Below, piece after piece: positions 28,242-36,755 of a DNA stretch of 64,000 bases; the stretch's first letter is position 1, and each line of letters begins with the position of its first letter. Origin of the DNA: SZAS-79 sp964599095 (lineage in GTDB: Bacteria > Pseudomonadota > Gammaproteobacteria > Burkholderiales > SG8-39); the NCBI GenBank assembly GCA_964599095.1, contig CAZREB010000025.1, forward strand, positions 1 to 64,000. The letters run 5' to 3'. A program made the translations under genes and the position numbers. The notes beneath the pieces are model-generated. The model worked only from the letters and a program-made list of their open reading frames with translations, did not search any database and was not told where the DNA came from.

Positions 28242-28835
28242 ATGCAGACAGTCCGCTCCGTCACCGTCCCCGGGACGACCTCGCCGATCGACAACTGGCA
28301 GGCCGGCACGACCCCGGACGCATTCTCTGCGCTGATCGACTCACTCGATCGCCGCTTCGAGTCCGTCAGGGCCGGGGACTGGGCCGGATCGGCAACGGCC
28401 GCCCGCGCGGCCATCGACGAGCACATCGCCAACGCGAATCTGCTCGACGGCATGCGCTACGTGATGTGCTGCTCCGGCTACAGCCGCGTATTGCTGCACG
28501 CCGATCCCGCAGGGCGATTCTCGGTGCTGGGCCTCATCTGGCCGCCCGGCTGCATCACGCCGGTACACGCCCACGTCACCTGGTGCGCACTGGGCGTCCA
28601 CACCGGGCTGCTCGCGGAAGAGACTTACGCCGCCTGGCGCGAAGGACAGACCGAACCGGGCGGACTGCTCGGCACCCGGACCCTTGCGCCCGGCGAAACC
28701 TGCTGCGATGCGAGCGACGGCCAGTTCGTGCACCGCCTCATAAACCGCTCGCCTGGATTCGCAATGTCGTTGCATATTTACGGCGTCCCGCCCGAGCGCG
28801 TGGGCGACGGCGTCAACCGCATACTTCTCGCATAA
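28242..28835 (+). CDS. Cupin-fold protein, cysteine dioxygenase-like
   Basis: 197 residues from the ATG at 28242. The motif PPGCITPVHAHVTWCALGVHTG gives a His-x-His pair, and SDGQFVHRLINRSP gives a possible third His. MSLHIYGVPPERVG closes the barrel as in cysteine-dioxygenase-like proteins (COG5553 type). Thiol oxidation is the family activity, but the ring-cleavage neighbours suggest another substrate. An in-frame start at 28170 would overlap the hydrolase and lacks a ribosome site; the chosen ATG also lacks a good one. The start is therefore uncertain. Confidence 0.65.
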   Translation: MQTVRSVTVPGTTSPIDNWQAGTTPDAFSALIDSLDRRFESVRAGDWAGSATAARAAIDEHIANANLLDGMRYVMCCSGYSRVLLHADPAGRFSVLGLIWPPGCITPVHAHVTWCALGVHTGLLAEETYAAWREGQTEPGGLLGTRTLAPGETCCDASDGQFVHRLINRSPGFAMSLHIYGVPPERVGDGVNRILLA

Positions 28836-28843
28836 GGACCCAC

Positions 28844-29839
28844 ATGAATTCGCAGACGATCGTTCCCCGCCTTGCCCGCATGCTGTGCGCTGCGCTGCTG
28901 GTGGCCCTCGCGCCTTCGATGGCCGCCGCGCAGGAGTTCCCGATCCCCGGCAAGACCGTACGCATCCTCAACCCGTTCCCGCCCGGCGGCACGGCAGACA
29001 CGCTCTCCCGCGCGATCGCGGCGAAGCTCACCCCGCAACTCGGCGTGCCGGTGGTGGTCGAGAACAAGCCGGGCGGCTCCACGGTGGTCGCGGTCAACGA
29101 ACTCAAGCGCTCGGCGCCCGACGGCCACACGGTGCTCTATACGGTCACCGGCACCACCAGCCAGCTTCCGCACCTGTACGCCAAGCCGCCCTACGACCCG
29201 TTCACCGACTTCACGCCGCTGGGCGTGGCGGCCTACAACCGGCTGATCCTCGTGGCGGTCGCCAGTGCGCCTTTCGATTCGGTGCGCGAACTGGTCGAGT
29301 ACGCGCGCGCCAACCCGGGCAAGGTCAACTACGCCTCGTTCGGCAACGGCTCGTTCCCGCACATCGTCAGCGAGCAGTTGAACAAGGCCGCCGGCATCAG
29401 GATGACGCATGTCCCTTACAAGGGCGGGTCGGACGCGGCGCGCGCGATCCTCACCGGCGAAGTGCAGCTGCTGTTCGATGCGCCGGTCACGGCGATCAAC
29501 AACGCGCGCGGCGGCAAGGTCAAGCTGCTCGCGATCGTCGGGCCCAGGCGCATCGCCGGCATCGACCAGGTGCCGACCATGGAAGAGGCCGGCTACAAGG
29601 GGTTCGACACGCCCGGCCTCGAGCAGTTGCTCGGCCCGCCGGGCATGCCGCCGGCGCTGGTCGCCAAGGTGAACGCCGAGTTCATGAAGGCGATCCGCTC
29701 GCCCGAGATCGCCGACATGTACCGCAGGAACGGCTTCGAATTCCTCGCCACCACGGCGGAGGAGCATGCCCGCATCATGAAGGAGAACTACGAGCGCTGG
29801 GGCGAGGTGATCCGCCGCGTCGGCGTCAAGCTGGACTGA
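28844..29839 (+). CDS. Bug/TctC-type substrate-binding protein
   Basis: 331 residues with a clear signal peptide (MLCAALLVALAPSMAAAQ). Bug landmarks are VRILNPFPPGGTADTLSR, VVVENKPGGST, SAPDGHTVLYT, HVPYKGGSDAARAILTGEV and a C-terminal helix. It lies 8 bases after the cupin gene with a TAAGGA ribosome site, and 23 bases before the gentisate-dioxygenase-like gene. There is no TctA/B next to it, so it must share a permease encoded elsewhere, or act as a sensor partner. Confidence 0.92.
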   Translation: MNSQTIVPRLARMLCAALLVALAPSMAAAQEFPIPGKTVRILNPFPPGGTADTLSRAIAAKLTPQLGVPVVVENKPGGSTVVAVNELKRSAPDGHTVLYTVTGTTSQLPHLYAKPPYDPFTDFTPLGVAAYNRLILVAVASAPFDSVRELVEYARANPGKVNYASFGNGSFPHIVSEQLNKAAGIRMTHVPYKGGSDAARAILTGEVQLLFDAPVTAINNARGGKVKLLAIVGPRRIAGIDQVPTMEEAGYKGFDTPGLEQLLGPPGMPPALVAKVNAEFMKAIRSPEIADMYRRNGFEFLATTAEEHARIMKENYERWGEVIRRVGVKLD

Positions 29840-29862
29840 TCGCGGCGGGCGCAAGAGCGGCG

Positions 29863-30774
29863 ATGGACACCACCGATTTCGACCGCGAACTGGCCAGCCG
29901 CGACCTCGCCGGCTTCTGGACCGCTCGCGTGCCCTCGCATGTCGCGGAAAAGCCGTTCCTGTGGCGATGGGCGTCGGTGCGCGCCGCGCTGATGCGCGCC
30001 AAGGACACGATAGGCATCGAGGAGGCCGAGCGCCGCGTGATCAAGCCGCTGAATCCCCACCTGCCCTCCAAGGCGGCCTCGCGCACGCTGCAATTCAATT
30101 TCTCGATCGTCAACCCCGGCGAGACCGCCCGCGCCCATCGACACAGCATCTCGGCCATCCGCTTCGTCGTCGAAGGCGAAGGCGCTTTCACGACGGTGGA
30201 CGGCGCGCGCTGCGACATGGCGCCCGGCGACCTGATCCTGACCCCGGCGGGCAGCTGGCACGACCACACCAACGCGTCGGCCGGCCCGATGATCTGGTTG
30301 GACGGCCTCGACGGACCGCTGGTGCAGGCGCTGAACGCCGCCTTCTTCGAGAACCATCCCCAGGCCATGCAGGCGGTGCAAAGCGAAGGCGGCGACTCGT
30401 TGCGCTATCCGTGGAGCAAAGCGCGTGCGCAGTTGGATGCGATCGCGCCGACCGACGAGGACCCATTCGACGGCGCGCGGCTGCGCTACCCGGCCCTGCC
30501 GACGCTCGCGTGCGAAGCCTCGCGGCTTGCGCCCGGCCGCAGTACGGGCCGCCACCGGCACGCGAATGTGGCCCTCTATCACGTATTCTCGGGCCGTGGC
30601 CGCACGCGTATCGGTGACGAAGTCGTCGACTGGGAAACCGGCGACACCTTCGTGGTGCCGATCTGGCAGTGGCACAGCCACGAGAATCCGCATGCCGAAG
30701 AAGCGCTGCTGTTCTCGATGAACGACGCGCCGGTCATGCGCTCGCTCGGCCTGTACCGCGAAGAAGCCGCATGA
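29863..30774 (+). CDS. Gentisate 1,2-dioxygenase-like bicupin
   Basis: 303 residues. The N-terminal cupin has AHRHS (His92, His94) and SWHDHTN (His133), the Fe(II) ligands of gentisate dioxygenases, with VEGEGAFTTVDG between them. The C-terminal cupin has GRHRHANVALYHVFSGRG and WQWHSHENP. The enzyme would cleave a 2,5-dihydroxybenzoate-like ring. It is somewhat shorter than typical gentisate dioxygenases (about 340-370), mainly at the N-terminus. Its stop overlaps the start of the flavin hydroxylase gene as ATGA. Substrates other than gentisate, such as a hydroxylated N-heterocycle, are possible. Confidence 0.82.
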   Translation: MDTTDFDRELASRDLAGFWTARVPSHVAEKPFLWRWASVRAALMRAKDTIGIEEAERRVIKPLNPHLPSKAASRTLQFNFSIVNPGETARAHRHSISAIRFVVEGEGAFTTVDGARCDMAPGDLILTPAGSWHDHTNASAGPMIWLDGLDGPLVQALNAAFFENHPQAMQAVQSEGGDSLRYPWSKARAQLDAIAPTDEDPFDGARLRYPALPTLACEASRLAPGRSTGRHRHANVALYHVFSGRGRTRIGDEVVDWETGDTFVVPIWQWHSHENPHAEEALLFSMNDAPVMRSLGLYREEAA

Positions 30775-31997
30775 AAGTCGCGATTGCCGGCGGCGGAATC
30801 GGCGGGCTGACCGCGGCGCTCGCGCTGCACCGGCGCGGCATCGAAGTCACGGTGTTCGAGCAGGTGCGCGACCTCCAGGCGCTCGGCGTGGGCATCAACC
30901 TGCTGCCGCACGCGGTGGCCGTGCTGGATGCGCTTGGCCTCTCGCCGGCGCTGGCCGACAACGCGATCGAAGCGAGCGAATACGTCTTCATGAACCGCCA
31001 CGGCCAGGCGATCCTGGCCGATCCGCGCGGCCGCGCCGCGGGGTACTCGCATCCGCAATACTCTATCCACCGCGGCGCGCTGCAGATGATCCTGCTCGAG
31101 GCCGTGCGGCGCGAGCTCGGCCCCGAAAGCCTGCGCACCGGCGCGCGCCTTGCGGAGTTCCACGACACCGGCAGCCGCGTCCGCTCGACGTTCGTCGACC
31201 GCGCGGGCGCTGCGGTCGCCACGCACGAATCGGACGTCCTGATCGGCGCCGACGGCATCCACTCGGCGGTGCGCGCGAAGTTCTACCCGGACGAAGGCGA
31301 GCCGAAATGGAACGGCGTCACGCTCTGGCGCGGCGTGACCGACGGCCCGCCTTTCCTGACCGGATCGAGCATCGTAAAGGCCGGCCACAAGGACCAGAAG
31401 TTCATCGTCTACCCGATCGCGAAGACCGCCACGGGCGTGCTGATCAACTGGATCTGCAACGTCCGGCATGCGACGCAGGGCACCCTCGCGCGCGAAGACT
31501 GGAACCGGGCCGGCCGGCTGGAGGATTTCCTGCCGAAATTCGAGCACTGGAAGTTTCCTTTCCTCGACGTGCCGGCGCTGGTGCGCGGCGCCTCGGCGGT
31601 GTACGAATTCCCGATGGTCGATCGCGATCCGGTGGCGCGCTGGAGTTTCGGCCGCGTGTCGCTGCTCGGCGACGCTGCGCACCCGATGACCCCGATCAGC
31701 TCCAACGGCGCGGTGCAGGCGATCCTCGATGCCGATGCGCTCGCGAGCGCACTCGCCACGATGGCCGATCCGGCTGCCGCGCTGGCGGACTACGAATCGC
31801 GCCGCCTGCCGCAGGCCGCCCGGATCGTGAACATGAATCGCCAGATGGGACCCGACGTGATCCTCGACATCGTCGAAGAGCGCGCGCCGCAGGGCTTTCG
31901 GCGGCTGGAGGACGTGGTTCCGCGCGACGAGCTCGCCGCGATCCTCGGCCGCTACAAGGAGGCCGCCGGCCATCGCCAGTCCGCGGTTCGCTCCTGA
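30771..31997 (+). CDS. PhzS-like FAD-dependent monooxygenase
   Basis: 408 residues. VAIAGGGIGGLTAALAL at the N-terminus binds FAD. LGVGINLLPHAVAVLDALGL, YPQYSIHRGxLQM-like and LIGADGIHSAVR segments closely follow the plan of PhzS (5-methylphenazine-1-carboxylate monooxygenase). LLGDAAHPMTPISSNGA is the GD motif. PhzS-type enzymes often decarboxylate and hydroxylate in one step. Being coupled to a gentisate-type dioxygenase, it probably makes that enzyme's substrate. It ends 40 bases before the acyl-CoA ligase gene. Confidence 0.87.
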   Translation: MKVAIAGGGIGGLTAALALHRRGIEVTVFEQVRDLQALGVGINLLPHAVAVLDALGLSPALADNAIEASEYVFMNRHGQAILADPRGRAAGYSHPQYSIHRGALQMILLEAVRRELGPESLRTGARLAEFHDTGSRVRSTFVDRAGAAVATHESDVLIGADGIHSAVRAKFYPDEGEPKWNGVTLWRGVTDGPPFLTGSSIVKAGHKDQKFIVYPIAKTATGVLINWICNVRHATQGTLAREDWNRAGRLEDFLPKFEHWKFPFLDVPALVRGASAVYEFPMVDRDPVARWSFGRVSLLGDAAHPMTPISSNGAVQAILDADALASALATMADPAAALADYESRRLPQAARIVNMNRQMGPDVILDIVEERAPQGFRRLEDVVPRDELAAILGRYKEAAGHRQSAVRS

Positions 31998-32037
31998 GGC
32001 GGACGCGCCCGGCCTTTTCCGCTATCTTCCGCGCACC

Positions 32038-33561
32038 ATGCTGACCAACCTCGGCGATCTGCTCGATCGCACCAAAGACCCCTCCAAGATCGCGCTGATC
32101 GACTGCCTCGACTGGGATCATCCGCGCGAATACAGCCACGGCGAGATGGACCGGCTCGCGGACGCCTGCGCTCGCGGCCTGCTCGGGCACGAAGCCGGCG
32201 GCCGCAAGCTGCGGCGCGGCGACTCGGTGGCGATCCTCGCGGCCAACCGCGCCGAATTCCTGGTTGCCTATTTCGGCATCATGCGCGCCGGCCTGGTCGC
32301 GGTGCCGGTGAACCACAAGTTCCCGCGCGACACGATCGAGTTTGTCATGCGCGATTCGGCCGTCAGGCTGGTGCTTTGCGACCGCGATCGCCGGCCGGCG
32401 GCGCCCGCCGACCTGCCCGTGATCGAGTTCGGCCCGGCGTTCGAGTCGATGCTCGACCCGGGCGAATTCGAGACCGTGGTGCCCGCACCCGGCGAAACCG
32501 CGATGGTCCTCTATACCTCCGGCTCCACCGGCCGCCCCAAGGGCGTGCCGCTTTCGCACGCCGGGCACCTGTGGGCCGTCGAATCGCGTCTGGGCAGCGT
32601 ACCGCCCGGCGAGCACCGGCTGATCGTCGCCGCCCCCCTGTTCCACATGAATGCGCTGGGTACGTCGAAATTCGCCTTCGCCGCGCATGCGACCATGGTG
32701 CTGATGCCGCAGTTCGACGCGAAGCGCTACATCGAGGCGATCGGGCGCTTCAAGGTCACCTGGCTCACCTCGGTGCCGACCATGCTCGCGATGATGGTGC
32801 GCGAGAAGGAAACGCTCGCGAAGACCGATCTCTCGTCGGTGCGCACGGTGCGCATGGGCTCGGCGCCGATCTCGCAGAAGCTGATGAACGATCTGCGCGC
32901 GCTGTTTCCCTCGGCCACCATCATGAACGCCTACGGCACCACCGAGGCGGGCCCGGTGGTGTTCGGCCCGCACCCGGACGGACGGCCGCGGCCGGAAATG
33001 GCGCTTGGCTGGCCGCTGCCCGGCGTCAAGGTGCGGCTGGTCGATGCGCAGGGCCGCGAGGCCGACGAAGGTGTGCTGGTGCAATACACGCCCGCCACGA
33101 TGACCGGCTACCTCAACCTGCCCGACAAGACCCGCGAAGCCCTGACACCCGAGGGCTGGTATGTCTCCGGCGACGTGTTCCGCCGCGACGCGCAGGGCGC
33201 CTACTATTTCGTCGGGCGCTCGGACGACATGTTCAACTGCGGCGGCGAGAACATCTACCCGGGCGAAGTCGAGCACATGCTCGAAAAGCACCCGGACATC
33301 GCGCAATCGTGCGTGGTGCCGGTGCCCGACGAACTCAAGGGCGAAAAGCCTTTCGCATTCATCGTGCGGCGGGCCGGGTCCGCGCTGACTGAAGAGGCGG
33401 TCAAGCAATATGCGCTCGCCCATGCGCCCGCCTACCAGCACCCGCGCCAGGTCGAGTTCATGAACGCATTGCCGCTGGCCGGCCCGAACAAGATCGACCG
33501 CAAGCTGCTGAAGGCCAGGGCGCTCGAACTCTGGCGCGACACCGAAAAAGCCGCCGGCTGA
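32038..33561 (+). CDS. AMP-forming acyl-CoA synthetase
   Basis: 507 residues of the ANL family. The P-loop is LYTSGSTGRPKGVPLSH, the A5 motif YGTTEAGPV, the A7 motif GWYVSGDVFRRDAQG, the hinge/A8 region GGENIYPGEVEHML, and the catalytic lysine is in GPNKIDRKLL. It activates a carboxylic acid as a CoA thioester. Neighbouring PaaI thioesterase and MDR oxidoreductase genes suggest CoA-bound intermediates in the same pathway. The chain length or aromatic preference cannot be told. No clear ribosome site precedes the ATG. Its stop codon abuts the next ATG. Confidence 0.9.
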   Translation: MLTNLGDLLDRTKDPSKIALIDCLDWDHPREYSHGEMDRLADACARGLLGHEAGGRKLRRGDSVAILAANRAEFLVAYFGIMRAGLVAVPVNHKFPRDTIEFVMRDSAVRLVLCDRDRRPAAPADLPVIEFGPAFESMLDPGEFETVVPAPGETAMVLYTSGSTGRPKGVPLSHAGHLWAVESRLGSVPPGEHRLIVAAPLFHMNALGTSKFAFAAHATMVLMPQFDAKRYIEAIGRFKVTWLTSVPTMLAMMVREKETLAKTDLSSVRTVRMGSAPISQKLMNDLRALFPSATIMNAYGTTEAGPVVFGPHPDGRPRPEMALGWPLPGVKVRLVDAQGREADEGVLVQYTPATMTGYLNLPDKTREALTPEGWYVSGDVFRRDAQGAYYFVGRSDDMFNCGGENIYPGEVEHMLEKHPDIAQSCVVPVPDELKGEKPFAFIVRRAGSALTEEAVKQYALAHAPAYQHPRQVEFMNALPLAGPNKIDRKLLKARALELWRDTEKAAG

Positions 33562-34410
33562 ATGGGCTCGCTCGACCATCTCGGCGCCATCGTGCGCGAC
33601 CTCGGCGCCGGCGCCGCGCGCTGGGAGAAGCTCGGATTCCTGCTCTCGCCGGTCAGCCGGCAGCGCGGGAAAATGCCCGGGCGCGACGAGGACGGGCCGT
33701 GGGCCACCGCCAATCGCTGCGCGATCCTGCAGCGCGGCTATCTGGAGCTGATCGGCGTCGTCGAGCCGGCGCTCTACAATCCGTGGACGAAATTTCTCGA
33801 CCGGTTCGAAGGCCTGCACCTGCTGGCGCTGCGCGTGCCGGACGCCGATGCGGCATTTGCCGAATTGTCGCGGCGCACCGGCACGCTGAACGCGCCGGTA
33901 CAGCGCGCCCGCAACCTCGACGTCGACGGCGTCGAGAAGACGATGCGCTTTCGCAACATCTTCAGCCGCGACGAGGCCTACCCGGAGGGCCGCTACATCG
34001 TGCTCGAGCACCAGACGCCCGAATACCTGTGGCAACCGCGGTACCAGACCCACCCGAACGGCGCGATCGCCCTCGAAGCCGCGCTGGTTTGCGCCGAAGA
34101 CGTGCCGGCGCAACGCAAGCGGCTCGAAACGCTCGTCGGCGCGCCGGCCCTCGAAGGCACCGACGGCGTGCAGCGTTTTGCGCCCGCGGGCGGCGGTCGA
34201 ATCGAGCTGCATGGCGCCGAAGCCTTCGCGGCCCGCTATGGATGGAAGCCGCCGGCCTTGCCCGCCTTCGCGGGGGTCGAAGTGCGTTTCGCGGACCGCG
34301 AGCGCGCCGCTGCGCACATGGAGGACAATGGCATTCCCGTGCAGAGGGGCGAAGAGTGGCTCGTCGCCCCGGCGCATACCAACGGTTTCATGCTCAGGCT
34401 CGCACCATGA
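33562..34410 (+). CDS. VOC superfamily (glyoxalase-like) protein, copy 1
   Basis: 282 residues made of two paired beta-alpha-beta-beta-beta halves (LDHLGAIVRDLGAGAARWEKLG opening). It belongs to the glyoxalase-like 3 type, which includes dioxygenases, isomerases and lyases. Landmarks shared with the following gene are an ERGYLE/QRGYLELIG strand, a GLHLLALRVPDADAAF strand, a RFRNIFSRDEAYPEGRYIVLEHQT block, and a LWQP...HPNGAIALEA segment. Likely metal ligands are His5 (LDHLG) and the Glu of VLEHQ, but no activity can be assigned. It is translated back-to-back with the ligase. Confidence 0.75.
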   Translation: MGSLDHLGAIVRDLGAGAARWEKLGFLLSPVSRQRGKMPGRDEDGPWATANRCAILQRGYLELIGVVEPALYNPWTKFLDRFEGLHLLALRVPDADAAFAELSRRTGTLNAPVQRARNLDVDGVEKTMRFRNIFSRDEAYPEGRYIVLEHQTPEYLWQPRYQTHPNGAIALEAALVCAEDVPAQRKRLETLVGAPALEGTDGVQRFAPAGGGRIELHGAEAFAARYGWKPPALPAFAGVEVRFADRERAAAHMEDNGIPVQRGEEWLVAPAHTNGFMLRLAP

Positions 34411-35288
34411 AAAGAGAACTCGACCATTGCGGCGTCGCCGTCTCCAGCCTCGACCGCGGCCGTGACGCCTTCACGAGGCTCGGCTTCCAGCTCACCGCGC
34501 GCAGCTTCCACTCCGGCGCGGTCACCGCCGGCGGCCCCGTGGTGCCGTGGGGCTCGGGCAACCACTGCGCGATGTTCCGCGAGGGCTACCTCGAAATCAT
34601 CGGCCTGACCGATGCCAGCATGTACAGCTCGGTCAAGAGCATGGTCGCGCGGTACGAGGGGCTGCATATCGTCGCGATCGGCTGCGGCAACGCCGACGCG
34701 GCCTATGCCGAGTTCCGGAAGGCGGGGGCACCGGTCGAGGCGCCGCGCGCGCTCGAGCGCGATGCCGCCTTCGGCCCCGGCGACCGCGAAACTCGCCGCG
34801 CGAAGTTCCGCAACATGTACGTCGAGCGCGGCGGATTCGACGAAGGACGCTTCATCTTCATCGAGCACCTGACGCGCGACGTGCTCTGGCAGCCGCACCT
34901 GCTCGACCATCCCAATGGCGCGCTGGGGATGGAGGCGATCTACTTCGTGGTCGCCGACCCGGAAGCCACGGCAAAGAAGTTCGCGCCCCTGTTTTCCGAG
35001 CGCATCGAGCGCTTGCCCGGCGTCGTGAAGCTCACGCTGGACCGGGGCACGCTGTGGCTCACGCAGGAAAAGCAATGGCGCGAACGCGTGCCCGGCAGCT
35101 TCGTGCCGCCGGTGCCCTCGCCCGCGGGATTCGGTATCCGGGTGCAGTCGATCGAGGCAACCCGGCGCTATCTCGAATCGCAGGGGGTGAAAGTCCACGC
35201 CGGGATGGGTGCATCACAAATCTGGGTCGCGCCCGAGGACGCCTGCGGCGCGGCCATCCAGTTCATGCAAGCGGAGAGCACGAAATGA
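34407..35288 (+). CDS. VOC superfamily (glyoxalase-like) protein, copy 2
   Basis: 293 residues, paralogous to the preceding gene. It has LDHCGVAVSSLDRGRDAFTRLGF, CAMFREGYLEIIGLTDASMY, GLHIVAIGCGNADAAY, FRNMYVERGGFDEGRFIFIEHLT, and LWQPHLLDHPNGALGME in the same order. It keeps the same candidate ligands and differs mainly in the C-terminal half. Starts and stops overlap on both sides (ATGA), so the two copies are made in step and may form a heteromer or act on successive intermediates. Confidence 0.77.
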   Translation: MKRELDHCGVAVSSLDRGRDAFTRLGFQLTARSFHSGAVTAGGPVVPWGSGNHCAMFREGYLEIIGLTDASMYSSVKSMVARYEGLHIVAIGCGNADAAYAEFRKAGAPVEAPRALERDAAFGPGDRETRRAKFRNMYVERGGFDEGRFIFIEHLTRDVLWQPHLLDHPNGALGMEAIYFVVADPEATAKKFAPLFSERIERLPGVVKLTLDRGTLWLTQEKQWRERVPGSFVPPVPSPAGFGIRVQSIEATRRYLESQGVKVHAGMGASQIWVAPEDACGAAIQFMQAESTK

Positions 35289-36295
35289 AAGCAGCAGTCA
35301 TCTACGAACACGGCGGTCCCGGCACGATCAAGTACGAAGCCGCCTATCCGGACCCGAAATGCGCGGCCGACGGCGTGGTCATCAAGGTCGGCGCGGCGAC
35401 CCTCAACTACCACGACGTGTTCACGCGCAAGGGCATGCCGGGCATCAAGGTGCCGATGCCGTGCATCCCGGGGCTCGATTTCGCCGGCGAGATCGTCGAA
35501 GCCGGCGCCGCGGTCAAGGACTGGAAGGTCGGCGACCGCGTGCTGGTCGACCCGGTGGACCGCGTCGGGCCCGGCGGACTGATAGGCGAGATGTGGCCCG
35601 GCGGGCTGGCCGAGTTCTGCGCAGTGCCGGAACACCACCTGGTCAGGCTGCCGGCCGAGGTCTCCTACGAAGCCGCGGCCTGCCTGCCTGTGGCGTACGG
35701 CACCGCGCTGCGCATGATGGTGACGATCGGCAAGATTGCCGCGAAGGAAAAGGTCCTGATCCTCGGCGCCTCCGGCGGCGTCGGCACCTGCTGCGTGCAA
35801 CTGGCCAAGATGGCCGGCGCCGAAGTCATCGCTGCCGCCTCCACCGAGGACAAGCTCAGGCGCCTGGGCGAACTCGGCGCGGACCACCTGCTCGACTACA
35901 AGAAGCACGACTTCATGAAGTGGGTGTATGAGAAATTCGGCAAGCCGCACCGGCGCAGGTTCGAGAACGGCGTGGATGTCGTGGTCAACTTCACCGGCGG
36001 GGACACCTGGGTGAAGTCGATGCGGGTCCTGCATCGCGGCGGCCGCCTGCTCACGTGCGGCGCGACGGCGGGGTACGACCCGCAGGAAGACCTCCGCTTC
36101 ATCTGGACGTTCGAGCTGCAGGTGCTGGGGTCGAACGGCTGGATGCGCGACGACCTGCACACCCTGATCGACCTGATCAAGACCGGCAGGCTGAAGCCCG
36201 TGATCGACAAGGAGTTCAAGCTGTCGGAAGCCAACGAGGCGTTCCGCATGCTCGAAGACCGCGAAGTGTTCGGCAAAGTGGTGGTGAAGCCATGA
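35285..36295 (+). CDS. Zinc-independent MDR oxidoreductase (quinone reductase-like)
   Basis: 336 residues. A GroES-like N-terminal half (NYHDVFTRKG, CIPGLDFAGEIVEAG) is followed by a Rossmann half with ILGASGGVGTCCVQLAKMAGAEVI and LLTCGATAGYDPQ. The structural-zinc cysteine cluster is absent, as in quinone oxidoreductase and enoyl reductase branches. It probably reduces a quinone or an alpha,beta-unsaturated ketone or thioester with NADPH. Start and stop overlap the neighbouring genes. An insertion near 225 (KHDFMKWVYEKFGKPHRRR) is longer than in standard quinone reductases. Confidence 0.85.
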   Translation: MKAAVIYEHGGPGTIKYEAAYPDPKCAADGVVIKVGAATLNYHDVFTRKGMPGIKVPMPCIPGLDFAGEIVEAGAAVKDWKVGDRVLVDPVDRVGPGGLIGEMWPGGLAEFCAVPEHHLVRLPAEVSYEAAACLPVAYGTALRMMVTIGKIAAKEKVLILGASGGVGTCCVQLAKMAGAEVIAAASTEDKLRRLGELGADHLLDYKKHDFMKWVYEKFGKPHRRRFENGVDVVVNFTGGDTWVKSMRVLHRGGRLLTCGATAGYDPQEDLRFIWTFELQVLGSNGWMRDDLHTLIDLIKTGRLKPVIDKEFKLSEANEAFRMLEDREVFGKVVVKP

Positions 36296-36747
36296 GCGAC
36301 GCACCGGAAAAAAGTGCGGTCAAGGCCGAACCCAGGAAGCTCGAGGCCGCCGACATCCAGGCGATCTTCGACCGCTCGCCCTTCATCGGCTTTCTCGGCC
36401 TCAAGGTGCTGGCCGTCGACCACGCCAAGAGCACGTTTTCGGCCCGCATGCCGCTCAGGCCCGAGCTCGAGCGCCGGCCGGGCACCCGGCAGTTCCACGG
36501 CGGCCCGGTGGCCTCGTTCATCGACACCGTCGGCGACTACGCGATCGGCATGCTGGTCGGCGGCGGCGTGCCGACGATCAACCTGCGCATCGATTACCTG
36601 CGGCCGTCGATGGGCGACTACCTCGACGCCACCGCGATCGTGCGGCGCGCAGGCAAAAGCACCGCGGTGATCGACATCGACGTGTTCGGCCCGGACGGCA
36701 AGCTGGTCGCCGTCGGCCGCGGCACCTATTCCCCGCAAACCGGCTGA
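36292..36747 (+). CDS. PaaI-family hotdog thioesterase
   Basis: 151 residues. The hotdog fold shows FIGFLGLKVLAVD at the start and RQFHGGPVASFIDTVGDYAIG, the HGG...D motif that holds the catalytic acid. NLRIDYLRPSMGD and AVGRGTYSP complete it. It hydrolyses acyl- or aryl-CoA thioesters and would free acids or rescue stalled CoA in this pathway. It is coupled to the MDR gene by a 4-base overlap. The N-terminal 20 residues are extra to the core. Confidence 0.87.
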   Translation: MSDAPEKSAVKAEPRKLEAADIQAIFDRSPFIGFLGLKVLAVDHAKSTFSARMPLRPELERRPGTRQFHGGPVASFIDTVGDYAIGMLVGGGVPTINLRIDYLRPSMGDYLDATAIVRRAGKSTAVIDIDVFGPDGKLVAVGRGTYSPQTG

Positions 36748-36755
36748 GGAACCAG

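Noticed and set aside
31696..34377. Minus-strand open frame of about 890 codons
   Set aside because: Runs across the hydroxylase, ligase and VOC genes on the plus strand, each with intact family motifs.
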